Counted from the first letter of the stretch, positions 11,516 to 26,906 are shown. The stretch: 64,000 nucleotides of DNA from Alviniconcha marisindica (GCA_018857735.1 JABMCL010002049.1:411001-475000); one strand, 5' to 3'. Notes: a model not told the origin generated them from the sequence alone. Translations and numbers: made by a program.

Positions 11516-13083
11516 TTTTCCCCAGTATTTACTGGTCCGGAGATGACCATGTGTGGTTGACTGGACGTTAATGGCCTAAGAGTTTCAGAATTTGGCCACA
11601 AATCTGTTTTGGAGCTGCAGAATATTGAATTTCTGTATTTTGTAAGACCTTAAACTGAGGACCTCCACCCATCCCCATTAAAAAAAGAAAGAGAAGAATA
11701 GTGATGCACCTAAAATGAAATGGTTACACCTCCAGTGACAGAATATCAATGTGATGAAGGTGGTTGTTTATTGGAGAGACAATTTTTTTTTTTGCACCAC
11801 TGGTGAGGAGTACAGAACTTTCAAATTGTAGTTGTGTAATGGACGAATAATAAGTATTAAAGTTGAAGCTGGGTGTTTTAGTAACTTGCTGCAGCACGTT
11901 GTGGTGCTTTGAAAAATTGGGTAAGCACTTTGCTGAGCAGCTTTAAGGTTTGAACTTTGTCAAGCTGCACCGCTGTCACCACTAAAAACCGCTGCTTAGT
12001 TGGTCAGAATATTTCTTCCTTGTTACAGTGGGTGGTAGCCATGGTGGTGGTGGAGGTAGTGTTACATGTGAGGGTGCGTGCGCCCGTATCCATCTTTCTG
12101 TCTGACGGTGTACGATTTATGTGTGCGAGAGAGGGGAAGAATGAGAGAAATACATACTTACTTTGGTAAGCCCTATTCATAAATAGTGGTTTCATACCGA
12201 AAAAAGAAACGAACAAAAACCAAAAACACTGAGAACTGACAATAGAACAGCAGTTTACTCATTAAACTCATTTTAACCCAAATTTAAAGCAAGAATTCTG
12301 CATTTTACATAGCACTATGAATAGGTAATAATTATTTTTGATGGCTTATGGTGCCAGCATAGCACTGTGAGTAGGTAATCATTATTTTTGATGGCTTATG
12401 GTGCCAGTATTGTGTGTCAGATCTCAAAGAGAGTTTGTCATTGCACACTGTGTCATCAATGATGTACGCACAATGTGAATTTTTTGCCCTTTTTGTCTCT
12501 ATCATATCAGTTTTGTATGCTGTATAGCTTATTGCATTAAAAGTTTATAAAATTTGATATTCCTCAGTGTGTGAGTGTGGGTCAGTGTGGCCCATCTGCC
12601 AGTCCTTTCCACTTCCAGTGTTGAAGAAGTTACGAGTCAATATTGAGTTGCTCATTTATATTCTTACATTTTGTCAGAATTTAATCAGCATTCCGTTGAA
12701 GAAACATTTATCAGTTTGACGTCCTCTTTTCGGTTTTTATGAAATCCGGGCTTTGGTGTCAACGCAAACATCCACCAGTGAAGACCATTGTGACTACCAG
12801 TCCTGCAACAAAAGACCGCCATTATCCGAGATTACTGGTCATCGACACGAGCGCACCTCCTGTCCGGCTGGCCTCGGTTTAGGGATCAACTTTTCACTCG
12901 GTCCACCCGCGGCTGCGATTGGTTAAAGACTGAGCCCTCAGCGGCATGCAAGCTTCACGATCTAGCCAATCAGAGGCATTCTCATTCCTGGTTTCCGGTA
13001 CCTCGGGCGCTGGCTGGCCCGATTTTTGATAGGCCAGTTCGACAGGCTATGTTTCTCATCGACTGTAAAATAATTATCAGTTT
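11516..13083. other. Intergenic; GC-rich promoter-like stretch near 12.8-13.0 kb
   Basis: Includes GGTTGACTGGACGTTAATGG at about 11554, a SINE-tail-like motif, and a duplicated AGGTAAT(A/C)ATTATTTTTGATGG block at about 12324-12402. At 12800-13020 the base composition turns GC-rich and two CCAAT-type sites in opposite orientation (GATTGGTTA near 12917 and AGCCAATCAG near 12964) suggest a promoter. No exon could be tied to it; it could serve an untranslated first exon of the glycosyltransferase. Confidence 0.4.
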
Positions 13084-13152
13084 GACAGCAGTAAGTAAGT
13101 AAGTAAACATGGTGCTTAACGTCCACAGAAACCATAAGGCTTATTAGGGACG
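13084..13152 (-). mobile_element. 5'-truncated SINE tail
   Basis: (GTAA)n followed by CTTAACGTCCACAGAAACCA and TTATTAGGGACGG: the reverse complement of the 3' end shared by the full SINEs at 13928 and 49931. It is flanked by TTGACAGCAG on the left and TTGACAACAG on the right, a probable target-site duplication with one mismatch. Confidence 0.7.
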
Positions 13153-13250
13153 GGGTTGACAACAGTGAGACGTTAGTCTTTTTATAATGACACCAGACTT
13201 TACTTGGAATCTAATGACTTTTTGGCTGGTCCTGACGTACGCAGCAGTGG

Positions 13251-13283
<33 letters not shown>

Positions 13284-13312
13284 GGGGGAGGAGGTGGGGG
13301 TGGGGGTCTGAG

Positions 13313-13840
13313 CAAACTCCAAGCACTGGTTTACGACATCCTTCCTTAACCGCTGCCGTATTTAGTTACGCCATAGGTCCCAGAAAACTGTTAGCTAACG
13401 AGCAGTTTTTTGTTGGTACTCAAACAGTAGTAAGTTTGTTACAAACAACTCGATTAAATAAGGCGTGTCATTCTAAGCTGCCAACAAAATCGTTTGAATC
13501 GAGACGGAACTCTTTCTTTTACCCGGGGTGGATGCGTCTCATGTTTACGTGGGTGCTTGGGCGCTTGGCTGCTTCCACAGTCATATTAGTACCCACACTC
13601 CGAGCACCGCTTTCCGGCACCTTCCTCCAAACGATTGTGGTTTTGTTTGTGCTGGTGTGAACTTTGTTGACGGCTATAAATGACACGCCTTGTTTTATTT
13701 GAGTTGTTTGTAACAAACTTACTACTGTTTGAGCACCAACAAAAAACTGCTCTTTAGCTGACAGTTTTCTGGACCCTATGGCGTAACTAAATACGGCAGT
13801 GGTTGAAGGAAGGATGTCGTAAACCAGTGCTTGGAGTTTG
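13313..13840. mobile_element. Fold-back element with about 166-bp inverted arms
   Basis: The left arm (13313 to about 13478) and right arm (about 13672-13840) are inverted copies, starting CAAACTCCAAGCACTGG and ending CCAGTGCTTGGAGTTTG, with few mismatches. The spacer is about 190 bp. Within the spacer, 13593-13632 is inverted relative to 14280-14319 (39 of 40 by eye). There is no transposase frame. This looks like a long-TIR MITE with a second, interrupted relative to its right. Confidence 0.85.
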
Positions 13841-13927
13841 ATTAGTACCCAAACCTTTAGGAGGGCGCTGACCGCGTCGGTGGACAGCTGCGCGGAGATA
13901 AAGAATGCCCCTAGAAGCGTAACTAAA

Positions 13928-14259
13928 AAGGTGAGCCGGTTTGGCCTAGCGGTAAGGCGTTAGGCTGGTAAGCGGAAGGACCTCTGTTCGATACCGCTTC
14001 GGCTCTCCTTTCTCTTCAAAAAGGTTGTGGTTTGTGGACTGTCGTGTGACTTTGTCCATCACTTCCTACTGAAACAGTAACTGAAATGGCTCTCATCGCT
14101 GCCCATCTTAATGCAGGAATCAAGTTCTGGTGGTGACAGTGTAGCGATAGGTATATAATCTCCCTCTTCCCCCACCTCCATACCCCCTCCCCCCCCTTCT
14201 CCCCGTCCCTAATAAGCCTTGCGGTTTCTGTGGACGTTAAGCACAATGCTTTACTTTTT
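13928..14259 (+). mobile_element. Full-length tRNA-derived SINE with 11-bp target-site duplication
   Basis: Flanked by perfect GCGTAACTAAA at 13917-13927 and 14260-14270. The head GAGCCGGTTTGGCCTAGCGG carries an A box and TGTTCGATACCGC a B box. The body CTCATCGCTGCCCATCTTAA and the 3' end CCTAATAAGCC...GTGGACGTTAAGCACAAT match the copy at 49931-50219. It is inserted into an older repeat related to the fold-back arms: removing the SINE rejoins the motif GCGTAACTAAATCTGGCAG. Confidence 0.9.
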
Positions 14260-14452
14260 GCGTAACTAAATCTGGCAGAGTTTGGAGGAAGGTGCCGGAA
14301 AGCGATGCTCGGAGTGTGGGGTCTGAGTAGTGGTCCCATTTTTACTTGCCTATTCTCACTTGGCTTATGCGCCCTCTGCCTAATCTCACGATGTGTGCTG
14401 TCGTTGTATTATCGTTCTTGTGCCACATTGACTCCTCCCACGTTACTCCGGC

Positions 14453-14700
14453 ATGTGTCAGTGCACGCCGGCCTTGTTTATGACGTCATTGATACAGGCT
14501 CATGGACACGCAATGGCAGCACTCACGGCCTTGTTTTGGCAACTTTCAAACGTCGATTTAAAACAAAACAAAAAAAGCTTCTTTTTTTTAACAAACAGGA
14601 CGGCAAATCGGGCGAGGAACTGCCGAGTCTTTTTTTAAATATTTTTTAATTCCGTTCCTATCCTAAGGACCCGTGATGCTTCTTCGGTTGGTGCCCCAGT
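14453..14700 (+). repeat. Dispersed repeat family member 1 of 4
   Basis: Shares GACGTCATTGATACAGGCTC, CAATGGCAGCACTCACGG and a downstream CCCGTGATGCTTCTTC with 40930-41225. Reverse-oriented relatives are at about 18148-18320 and 43095-43290. Noncoding and of unknown class; this copy is truncated on its 5' side. Confidence 0.65.
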
Positions 14701-15084
14701 GAACTCCTTCGGTGGTCCCCTTTAATTAAATGAAAAGAAGATGCGGCTGCTGTGTAATCTCTTTCCTGAAGGAGTGGCAAGTGCTTTACCGTTTCCACAA
14801 AGGACTGCAAACACTATAATAATAGTTTCTCTGAAAGCCGCCGAGTCTACCCGGTGCTACGGTTTTGCTGCTGAAAGACTGCAAGTTTACCTAAAAGACT
14901 GTCTGCGAGTGCCACACAGGCTTCGTTTGTTTGAAAGACTGCGAAGTACAGTAGTTTCACCGAAAGGCTGTCGAGTGGCTCTACTTTTCTTCCTTATATA
15001 TTCAAAGTCTTTTCCCAGAACTGACATTAGACAGGTACACTATCAAGTTAATCGACGGAAAGACTGTTAATCGCTGCAGTAGAA

Positions 15085-15660
15085 TGACACGGCTAGAAAC
15101 TTCACAAGTGTTACAGCTTTCACCGACCAACGACTGCGAACCGACATTCGCCCAGCACTTGCTCTGAATGTTCTTCTTTCGTGATGCCTTACGTCCACAG
15201 AAACCATAAAGCTTATTAGGGACGGCCACCTCGACGGCCAGCTCCTGAGGTCTGAAAGATCGCTACCTGCTTAAGTAGGCTGTGACTTGAAAAGTTCCAA
15301 GTGCTACAGCTTTCACAGAAGGGCTGTCAACCGACAGTCCCCCAGCACTGCTCTGAAAGACTGCTAACGGCTGCTGCACGCAGGCTGCCACTCAAAAAGT
15401 GTCCAAGCGTTACAGCTTTCACCGACCAAGAACTGTCAACCGACAGTCGCGTAGCACTGCTCTGGAAAAAGAAGAAGAAGAAAAAGAAAAGAAAAGAAAA
15501 GAAAGACTCACAGAAAGACTCTCAACCGATAGTCGCCCAGCACTGCTCTGAAAGACCGCCCACCGCTGCTGCACGCAGACTATCACTCAAACATCTTCCA
15601 AGTGCCGCAGCTTTCCAGGGACTTGCTGCTTTCTTTCACCGAAGGACGGTCGCCCAGCGC
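15085..15660 (+). repeat. About 105-bp imperfect tandem repeat upstream of the glycosyltransferase
   Basis: Four loose units carry 'CAAG(T/C)G(T/C)TACAGCTTTCAC', 'CAACCGACAGTCGCCCAGCA', 'CTGCTCTGAAAGACTGC' and 'GCTGCTGCACGCAG'. Simpler AAAGACTG repeats extend left to about 14770. The array runs to within 35 bases of the start codon, so it may lie in the promoter or 5' untranslated region. A short SINE tail (15186-15250) interrupts it. Confidence 0.7.
15186..15250 (-). mobile_element. SINE tail fragment
   Basis: TTACGTCCACAGAAACCATA, TTATTAGGGACGG and CAGCTCCTGAGG: reverse complement of the common SINE 3' module, embedded in the 105-bp repeats. Confidence 0.6.
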
Positions 15661-15690
15661 TGCTTTCTTACGGCAGTGTTGTGCAGACGG

Positions 15691-16522
15691 ATGGCGAGGG
15701 CGGGGCCCACGCATGACGCGCAGAAATGGTTGCTGCTTGCTTTGGTGGGCACGGTGGCTGGAGGCGCGGTGGCGATGGTGATGCTGCCGCAGCTCTTCGA
15801 AGTTCACCTGCGGCTTCTCCAGGCTCCGGTCGCCGCGCCTGCCAGAGACACTGGATCTCCACCAGGTAGGATAACCTCGATTTTTCCAGGATGAGCAGAG
15901 CAGGGGATGCTTCAGTACAGCCATATAACTCAAAAGTCACAGGGTCAGTCCTACCTGATAGCTTGTAGCTTACCCTGTGAAAAAAAGGCAAAAAACAAAA
16001 CGGAAAAAGAAGAAGAGGAAAGAAAGAAAAAGTCAACACACAAGGGAGTTAATTAGCCCTCGAAATACGTAGCACGAGCACAACAGCAAAGATCTCAGTC
16101 GCCTACGGTAACTCTCACCTGGCATGTGTGTAAATACAAGGTACATAAACTCCACCAGTGAGAGCTATCGTATGTGGGAGTTAAGAGGATTGTTTTATTG
16201 ATTTGGTTTAGCTGATGACTCCTCTGGTCAAGTGCCCAGCTGGCTGGCGCTGCTACAGCCCGTGCTGCACGTCATGCACGGCACATTCCCACTTTGTGGC
16301 AGTTTGTTCAGTTTGTCTAAAGGCTGATGTGAAGTTTGATGTTTGGCAACGACGTCTCAGTGATTGGTGCATTCCGGCGTATGGTATACAGGAATCCGTT
16401 AGTTTTAATTGTTTTAGTGGTTGACTGCTTCGTCTGACTGATTTGGGTTGGTGGGTGGGTGGGGCGAGAGAGAGACAACTCGTATTTTATTGTATTTTAC
16501 AAGGATTGTAATTCACGTTCGC

Positions 16523-16592
<70 letters not shown>

Positions 16593-17543
16593 TTCGTCTG
16601 AAGTAAAAACTCAACTGACAAGTCACCTTTTCGTGCCCACAGGTTTCAACCTGAGGCAGAAGACAACCGGGTCGAACACAGACTGCAAGGTGGACGAGAC
16701 ACGGCAACCGAAAACGACGTCATCCACCTCACCGCTAGTCACGACCCCCCGCCAGGCGTCATCCACAATGACGTCATCGCCATCAACCACAACTACGCCG
16801 TCCGCACCCACGACGCCGATGAAGCCATTCGTTCCCTGCGACTGGCAGGTGGAAAAGATTCCTCTCCCAACCAGACTCCAGGCAGTGCTGGTCTGTAACA
16901 AAACATCCGCGGACATTATTGTCAGGGAGGTCCGGTCCGACACGACACCGGTGACGACGCTGTCCTCCGCCCATGATTCCTCGTGCCTGCAACGCGTCAT
17001 CCAGACACGCTGCAGTGACGTCAGTCTGCGTGTGCCAAGAGTGGCGCACTACGTGTGGTTCGGGCCGAGGAACATGTCGCTGCACTTTTTCGTCGGCGTT
17101 CTGAGCGTGGTTCGATTCCTCCGGCCTTGCCTGCTGCTGTTCCACGGTGAGCGCGTCCCCGCCGGGCCCTACTGGCTGGCGCTGCTGCAGCTCGTGCCGC
17201 ACGTTGTGCACGTGCCTAGACCGAGACCGCGTCGCATCTTCGGCAACGTCATCAACGTGGTGGAGCACAGCGCCGACGTCACGAGGCTTCAGTTGCTCAT
17301 TGGTAAATCTCCCAAGTTTAGTTACTTTTTGTCACGTTATTGTCTACGCGGAGTGCCCCTAGTCCATGCAGTCATGCCAGTATGGGGGATGCTTAACAGT
17401 CTGTACACACACACATGACACACACACACACACACACGCACGCACGCACGCACGCACGCACGCGCGCGCACTCACACACACACACACACACACAGGGATG
17501 GGTGTCAAAAACCAATGGATCTATCTATTGGAGAGAATGTGTA

Positions 17544-17638
<95 letters not shown>

Positions 17639-17790
17639 GTGTGTGTGTGTGTTTCGGTATGCAAGCCTACATTTCCTCACTAACAAGGCTAAAATTGTAT
17701 ACTCACACTTTTGTACACTTCTCAATTTTTTGATAGTCTCTGCCGTCACTAACTTTTAAAAACAAAGCAGAACAAACAACCAAATAAAAA

Positions 17791-17833
<43 letters not shown>

Positions 17834-20198
17834 CCACGAGGATTTCAGTCCAAGGGAGGCAAGCCCAACAAAAAAAACACGAGCTCAACAAACAAGTCTT
17901 ACCTCCCTTGGGAAGAGGGTAGCAGAATAAATGACCTGGAAAGTGGAGGCGCTGGGGGTTGACAGAGCCAGATGAGCGTGGCAGGGGGATGGGGAGGATA
18001 AAGGGAGAGGAAAGCAGAGAGGTGGGAGGGTGCACATGGAGGGGGGGGGGGGGGGGTAAAGATAAGAAAGCAGAGAGGCTAGAGGTGTGGATGGGAATTT
18101 GCGATAGAAAAATCAAATTAGACTGTGTTTGCCAAAAATTAACATAATGTGAACGTGAGTGCTGTCATTTTGTGCCCAGCAATCTGTATCAATGACATCA
18201 TGAACAAGGCTGGACTGTGTAGCCAAAGTATCACTAATACCTCATGAAGCAACATTTTTCTGCTCTTCATTGGTAGAGCAAAGCAACATGGCTGCACTCC
18301 AAGGAGCATACCTTTGAAGCAAAAAAAGATCCTGTTTTGTATTCGATAGAACAACAGGCTGAAGCCGGTCAGTGTTAATATTTCTACATTTTTTTATATT
18401 ATGCTTTCAGGCCAGCTGGCATCTTCACTTGAGTTGGTGTTTATTCATTATGATAAATGAAATTGATTCAATAAGATGGATGAAACTGGTTCATTTGATA
18501 GCAGCTGACATTTTTCATCATCAATGAACAGGTGCCATTACATATTTCATTATTTTTTTCCCCTTTGGAATCAGATCCACTAGTCTTTTGCTTTGCTGCT
18601 ATGCTTTAGCTTGTAATGCAAACATGGCAGCCACTCTGGGCTTTTCACGCAAAATAGTATTTATGATTGGCTGAAGCTGATTGGGTGATTGGCAGCCTGG
18701 AATTTAACACTCCCTATTTGTACAGGCAAGGCATGGCATTGATGATGAGCTTGCCTGTTGCCAGAGTATGGATGTATTTTTATGTCAAGGGGTGGTGTTG
18801 ATAATGAGACACTTTGTTGCCAGAGTATGGAGATATCTATGTCAAGGCACAATGTTGATAATGAGTTTGTCTGTTGCCAGAGTATGGATGCATCTATGTC
18901 AAGGCGCGGTGCTGATAAAGCTTGTCTGTTGCGGCTTCCACAGTATGGAGGCGTCTATGTCAAGGCGCGGTGTTGACAATGAGCTTGCCAGAGTATGGAG
19001 GTGTCTACGTCAAGGCATGGTGTTGATAATGAGCTTGTCTGTTGCCAGAGTATGGAGATGTCTATGTCAAGGCATGGTGCTGATAATGAGTCTTGTCTGT
19101 TGCCAGAGTATGGAGATGTTCTATGTCAAGGCATGGTGCTGATAATGAGCTTGTCTGTTGCCAGAGTATGGAGGTGTCTATGTCAAGGCATGGTGTTGAC
19201 AATGAGCTTGCCAGAGTATGGAGGTGTCTATGTCAAGGCATGGTGTTGACAAGAGCTTGCCAGAGTATGGAGATGTTTATGTCAAGGCATGGTGCTGATA
19301 ATGAGCTTGTCTGTTGCCAGAGTATGGAGATGTTTATGTCAAGGCATGGTGCTGATAATGAGCTTGTCTGTTGCCAGAGTATGGAGATGTTTATGTCAAG
19401 GCATGGTGCTGATAATGAGCTTGTCTGTTGCCAGAGTATGGAGATGTTTATGTCAAGGCATGGTGCTGATAATGAGCTTGTCTGTTGCCAGAGCATGGAG
19501 ATGTTTACGTCAAGGCATGGTGTTGATAATGAGCTTGTCTGTTGCCAGAGTATGGAGGTGTTTACGTCAAGGCATGGTGCTGATAATGAGCTTGTCTGTT
19601 GCCAGAGTATGGAGATGTTTACGTCAAGGCATGGTGCTGATAATGAGCTTGTCTGTTGCCAGAGCATGGAGATGTTTACGTCAGGGCACAGTGTTGATGA
19701 TGAACTTGTCTGTTGCCAGAATATGGAGGTGTTTACGTGGACTCAGACCAGTATCTCCTTCGACCAGTGGATGACCTCCTTAACAACTCTGTGGTCATCG
19801 GCATCGAAACAGCGGGCAGCAGATTGGGCAATGGCCTCATCTTCAGCGAGCCCGAGGCCCCCTTCCTCCAGATGTGGCTGGCCAACTACACCAGCTTCAA
19901 CGACGGGGTGTGGGGAGAACACTCCACCCAGCTTCCCTACAACCTGTCCAGAGTTGTCCCCCACCTAGTGACTGTTGTTGACTCTTTCTTCCGACCCAAC
20001 TACAAGGAGATTGAGCCGTTGTACAAGAACAGAGACTATGACTGGGGCCAGTTGTACGGTTTGCATCTCTATTACCGATTTTACCGGCAATATTTCGAGA
20101 CAGACACCCGACTGGATAGACAAAGCTGTGTGGTTGGAGACATGACCCGACACATTCTCTTCGGCTCCAGGATCTCCTGTTTTAGTGAAGACAAATAA
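15691..20198 (+). CDS. Golgi-type glycosyltransferase with DXD motif (GT32-like, Gly_transf_sug family), 437 aa
   Basis: Exons 15691-15865, 16643-17302 and 19720-20198 join in phase to 437 residues. Residues 1-12 are a short cytosolic tail, about 13-34 a signal-anchor helix, and about 59-120 a Thr/Ser/Pro-rich stem with likely O-glycosylation. The catalytic part begins near VPRVAHYVWFG (189-199). The phase-1 junction at 17302/19720 creates EYGGVYVDSD (279-288), whose D286-S-D288 is the metal and nucleotide-sugar site. QLLIEYGGVYVDSD is typical of GT32-like enzymes such as alpha-1,4-GalT/GlcNAcT relatives. Donor and acceptor sugars cannot be told. The protein should be a type II Golgi membrane enzyme. 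Intron 2 contains about 17 copies of its own acceptor plus exon-3 start; intron 1 holds a decayed copy of part of exon 2. The start was chosen for its anchor helix and in-phase donor. Confidence 0.88.
16236..16282 (+). pseudogene. Decayed copy of part of glycosyltransferase exon 2 in intron 1
   Basis: CTGGCTGGCGCTGCTACAGC and GCACGTCATGCACG match 17163-17209 of exon 2 (about 40 of 47 positions by eye) and would read WLALLQPVLHVMH against WLALLQLVPHVVH. No splice sites frame it. It lies about 925 bp upstream of its source, same orientation. Confidence 0.7.
17405..17640 (+). repeat. Compound microsatellites in glycosyltransferase intron 2
   Basis: (CA)n/(CACG)n at 17405-17494 and (GT)n(GA)n at 17540-17640; related tracts are (CA)n at 17792-17828 and poly-G at 18041-18056. 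A separate (GA)n at 16526-16590 precedes the exon-2 acceptor by about 50 bases. Open frames through these tracts are not genes. Confidence 0.9.
18148..18320 (-). repeat. Dispersed repeat family member 2 of 4
   Basis: GTGCTGTCATTTTGTGCCCA, GCAATCTGTATCAATGAC and CTGCTCTTCATTGGTA align with 43117-43250 and, inverted, with 40930-41110. Confidence 0.65.
18766..19719 (+). repeat. 57-bp minisatellite made from the intron-2 acceptor and exon-3 start
   Basis: About 17 units carry (T)TGCCAG|AGTATGGAG(G/A)TGT(T/C)TA(C/T)GTC, while the true junction reads TGCCAG|AATATGGAGGTGTTTACGTG at 19714-19739. Each unit thus has a YAG acceptor-like site plus the first 22 or so exon bases (EYG[G/D]VYV), followed by AAGGCATGGTGCTGATAATG with an in-frame TGA. 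Inner copies (19259-19660) are nearly identical; outer 5' copies diverge, and three are shortened to 48-50 bp. The array runs directly into the real exon. Confidence 0.95.
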
Positions 20199-20199
20199 A
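20194..20199 (+). terminator. AATAAA overlapping the glycosyltransferase stop codon
   Basis: The last codon AAA plus stop TAA form AAATAA, with AATAAA at 20194-20199, followed by T/GT-rich sequence at about 20220-20250. It could be the real poly(A) signal, giving a very short 3' untranslated region. No other good AATAAA follows closely, but the fit may be chance. Confidence 0.4.
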
Positions 20200-21067
20200 A
20201 CCATGCCATATTGCAATCTGTGATTTCTTCTGTGTCTGTATCTGTTGGGTATGTTGCAGCATCAGGTTTTTGGCAAAAATACAACAATGGGGGGCCACAC
20301 AGTGGTTTTACGTCCCTTACTAGGCGCAATGAAAGTTTGAGAACTGTTAACAGAGTCAGCATGAACTGTGGTGTTGATGAGATGGTTCCAGTCTTCTTCT
20401 TCTGTTAGCAGTAGCCACAAACATCCTTTTGATACTCTGCTGCTAATATGCACGACGACTCTGAGCTTACATGCCACTGGCTGTTTGTTGCTGAAATGTT
20501 AACATAGGATCTCTAATGTGCACAGTGATCTTAGTGCACGTTGCGCATAGCACACAAAACTGAGACAGGTACTGATGTGTTTGCATCAAGCGCTGACTGA
20601 AAAGAACCGAGTAAGTAAATAGTTGTAAGTAATAATCACATGGAATACATGCAGGTGGCTTTTCTCCCTTGAATAAGAAAAAGTGAGTCTATATGAGTGA
20701 CTGCTGTGTAGTCCAGAAACCTCAGTCTCTTCTCTTTTGTTAGTGACAACAAATACAATCTTTCAGTTTCAAAAAGATTTTATGCAGCTTCTTGTGGGGA
20801 CTCTGGTCCCACTCCAGCTGCCAGAGCTCTAATTGTGGAGTGTGCGTGTGTGTGTGTATGTACATGTGTGTGTGTGTGTGTGTGTGTATGTACATGTGTG
20901 TGTGTGTGTATGTGCCTACATGTGTGTGTGTTCCCCCATCCATCATAATACGAGACAGTTTGTGGCAGACACTATAAATGCAGTAACTCTGAAATTTTCC
21001 ATGAAGGGCAGTTACCCTTAAAGGAGCTAGCTGTCTCAAAACGTGTATTGTTTGTGCACATGCGCAA

Positions 21068-21130
<63 letters not shown>

Positions 21131-21659
21131 AAACTGATATTTGATGCCACAGTCTATAAATTTCAAGAGACAGAAAATCTGAAAATCTGTGAACTTGTTG
21201 GCTACTGCCTGACACAAAATTTGACAGGAACAGGCAGTATGATATGATGCCATGTGCCTCAACAGTGGTTAAAGATTGCAAGTAAACTTGAATATCGCAT
21301 GGAAACTAAACAAACGTTTTAGGAACAAATGACACACATTTTATTTTTATTATGTCTAAAGAGAACGGGAATTCTCTATCATCAATATAACAGAGTTGGG
21401 TCTGGAATACCTACCTCATACTGATAGAATCAAATGATGAGGAAGATCCCAGTTTAATGGGGGTTTTCACAGCCTCATGCCATGGATGTCAAATTGCACA
21501 GTCTCTCTCTGACACAGTTCACCATCAGGATACGTTGCTTCAAAACTCATACTAAGTTTGTAGGTGTCCATACACCCATGGTCTTTACACATGAGTTTCA
21601 GCAAATTTACCTGCCTACATGCTGTGGATGAGCCCAAACCCATTTTTCTTCCTCAGTGT

Positions 21660-21745
21660 TGCTTTACATCCACAGAGATCATAAGGACTATTACGGACAG
21701 GAAGCCCTGGACGTCCACCTGGGCTTTCACGCAGCTCCTAAGCCC
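21660..21745 (-). mobile_element. SINE tail copy
   Basis: TTTACATCCACAGAGATCAT, ATTACGGACAGGAAGCCCTG and TTTCACGCAGCTCCTAAGC: antisense copy of the module also present at 26225-26312, 49502-49700 and 52132-52308. Confidence 0.65.
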
Positions 21746-21823
21746 TGACAAACCCATACATTTTCGATCAGGCAGTTCAGTAGACGGACCTGTCCAGTAG
21801 TCATGGGTGTGTTCACACACATA

Positions 21824-21996
21824 AGGTGAAGTGTTGCTTAATGTCCTCAGATGTCAGTTGACATATTAGGGACAAGTTGTGACCAATGCCGAAGCATGGT
21901 TCAATAATTCTTTACGTCCACGGAAACCAGAAGGCTCGTTAGGATGGACAGCCCAGGACAGCCACCTTGACTCTCACACAGCTCCTGAACTATGAC
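21824..21996 (-). mobile_element. SINE-like element with 10-bp target-site duplication
   Basis: Flanked by CACACACATA at 21814-21823 and 21997-22006 (simple sequence, so modest evidence). The body, TTGCTTAATGTCCTCAGATG through GGAAACCAGAAGGCTCGTTA and CACACAGCTCCTGAACTATG, is nearly identical to 52143-52308. Confidence 0.8.
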
Positions 21997-22534
21997 CACA
22001 CACATACTTTGCACAATGGTGTTTTAGCAGATATACCTGCCTGTACTTCACAGGTGTGTTTAAACATAATGTTTCTGGCACAGTACAATTTTGTCATTTG
22101 CTTACTTGTTTATCTGTTTAAATAAACAAACCATTTTGGGAGCAAACACCTGTATTGATGTTTACCTGCTAAAGACTACAACACTTCCTCTAATCCTCAA
22201 ATCCTGTCTTAATTTTCCCCATGTGCATCCGCCCCCCTCCCCCCATTGTGGTAGAACCTTCAAGCTAGGAACCTGGCTACAATACATAAGAAGCAGAAAA
22301 TGATAAAGTTTCACAGAGGTAGTAAGACAACTGAGCAAGTTCTAAGGTGCACACACGCCCATGACATCTGGCAAAGGTTATTACACAGTCACACCGATCC
22401 TTTCAGCTCCAAAAACACATGCCTGAATGCATTACAAGGGGTTATCTGTTCAATTTCATTTCCCCGTGGCAGTTCTGTAACTGTATGCACAGCTTCTTGC
22501 AGTGAGCTCCGTGCCCCCTTGCATCATGCTGCTG

Positions 22535-26514
<3,980 letters not shown>

Positions 26515-26906
26515 TTTGTCACCTCCTTGAAAATAACGAACAATCTCTGTGACTGAGGTCTACTGAAGTTAGAATTTCACGTGTTCGCCGCCATTTTCGA
26601 CCACAATGACCTAAAGCAAACAGACTACAGTTTGACACTAAATTAAAGATAGCAAGTTTTGCACATATATGTGAATTGAAAGCATAAAAGTAATCATTTT
26701 AACTCAAATTATGATATTTAAATGTCTTGTACCAACAGTAATTTTGTAGATAAATCAGCATCATGTTGCAACAATTTGTTATCAATTGGTGAAGTTCGCA
26801 AAATACTCTCATTTGAAAATATCTAAATACACAATCTTTCTTAACACACACAAACCGAAGGGTGGAGGGGTGGGGGTTCATATTGTGGACTTTGAGGAGT
26901 TTGCTT

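Larger units (their letters stand above)
20201..22534. other. Region between convergent glycosyltransferase and ZNHIT3 genes
   Basis: Holds (GT)n at about 20840-20932, (GA)n at 21068-21128 and SINE pieces at about 21660-21745 and 21824-21996. TTTATT near 21337 would be AATAAA on the minus strand and could end the ZNHIT3 transcript after a roughly 1.2-kb 3' untranslated region. No further exon recognised. Confidence 0.5.

Noticed and set aside
13928..14010. A tRNA gene (A and B boxes, GAGCCGG...CCGGCTC-like ends)
   Set aside because: It is the head of a 332-bp SINE with target-site duplications and a second copy at 49931; the anticodon arm is degenerate.
19093..19719. A repetitive protein (SMEMFMSRHGADNELVCCQ units) joined to the glycosyltransferase exon
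   Set aside because: It reads the 57-bp array in a frame other than that of the real exon (EYGGVYVDSD); the exon has a clean acceptor and the frame before it is repeat only.
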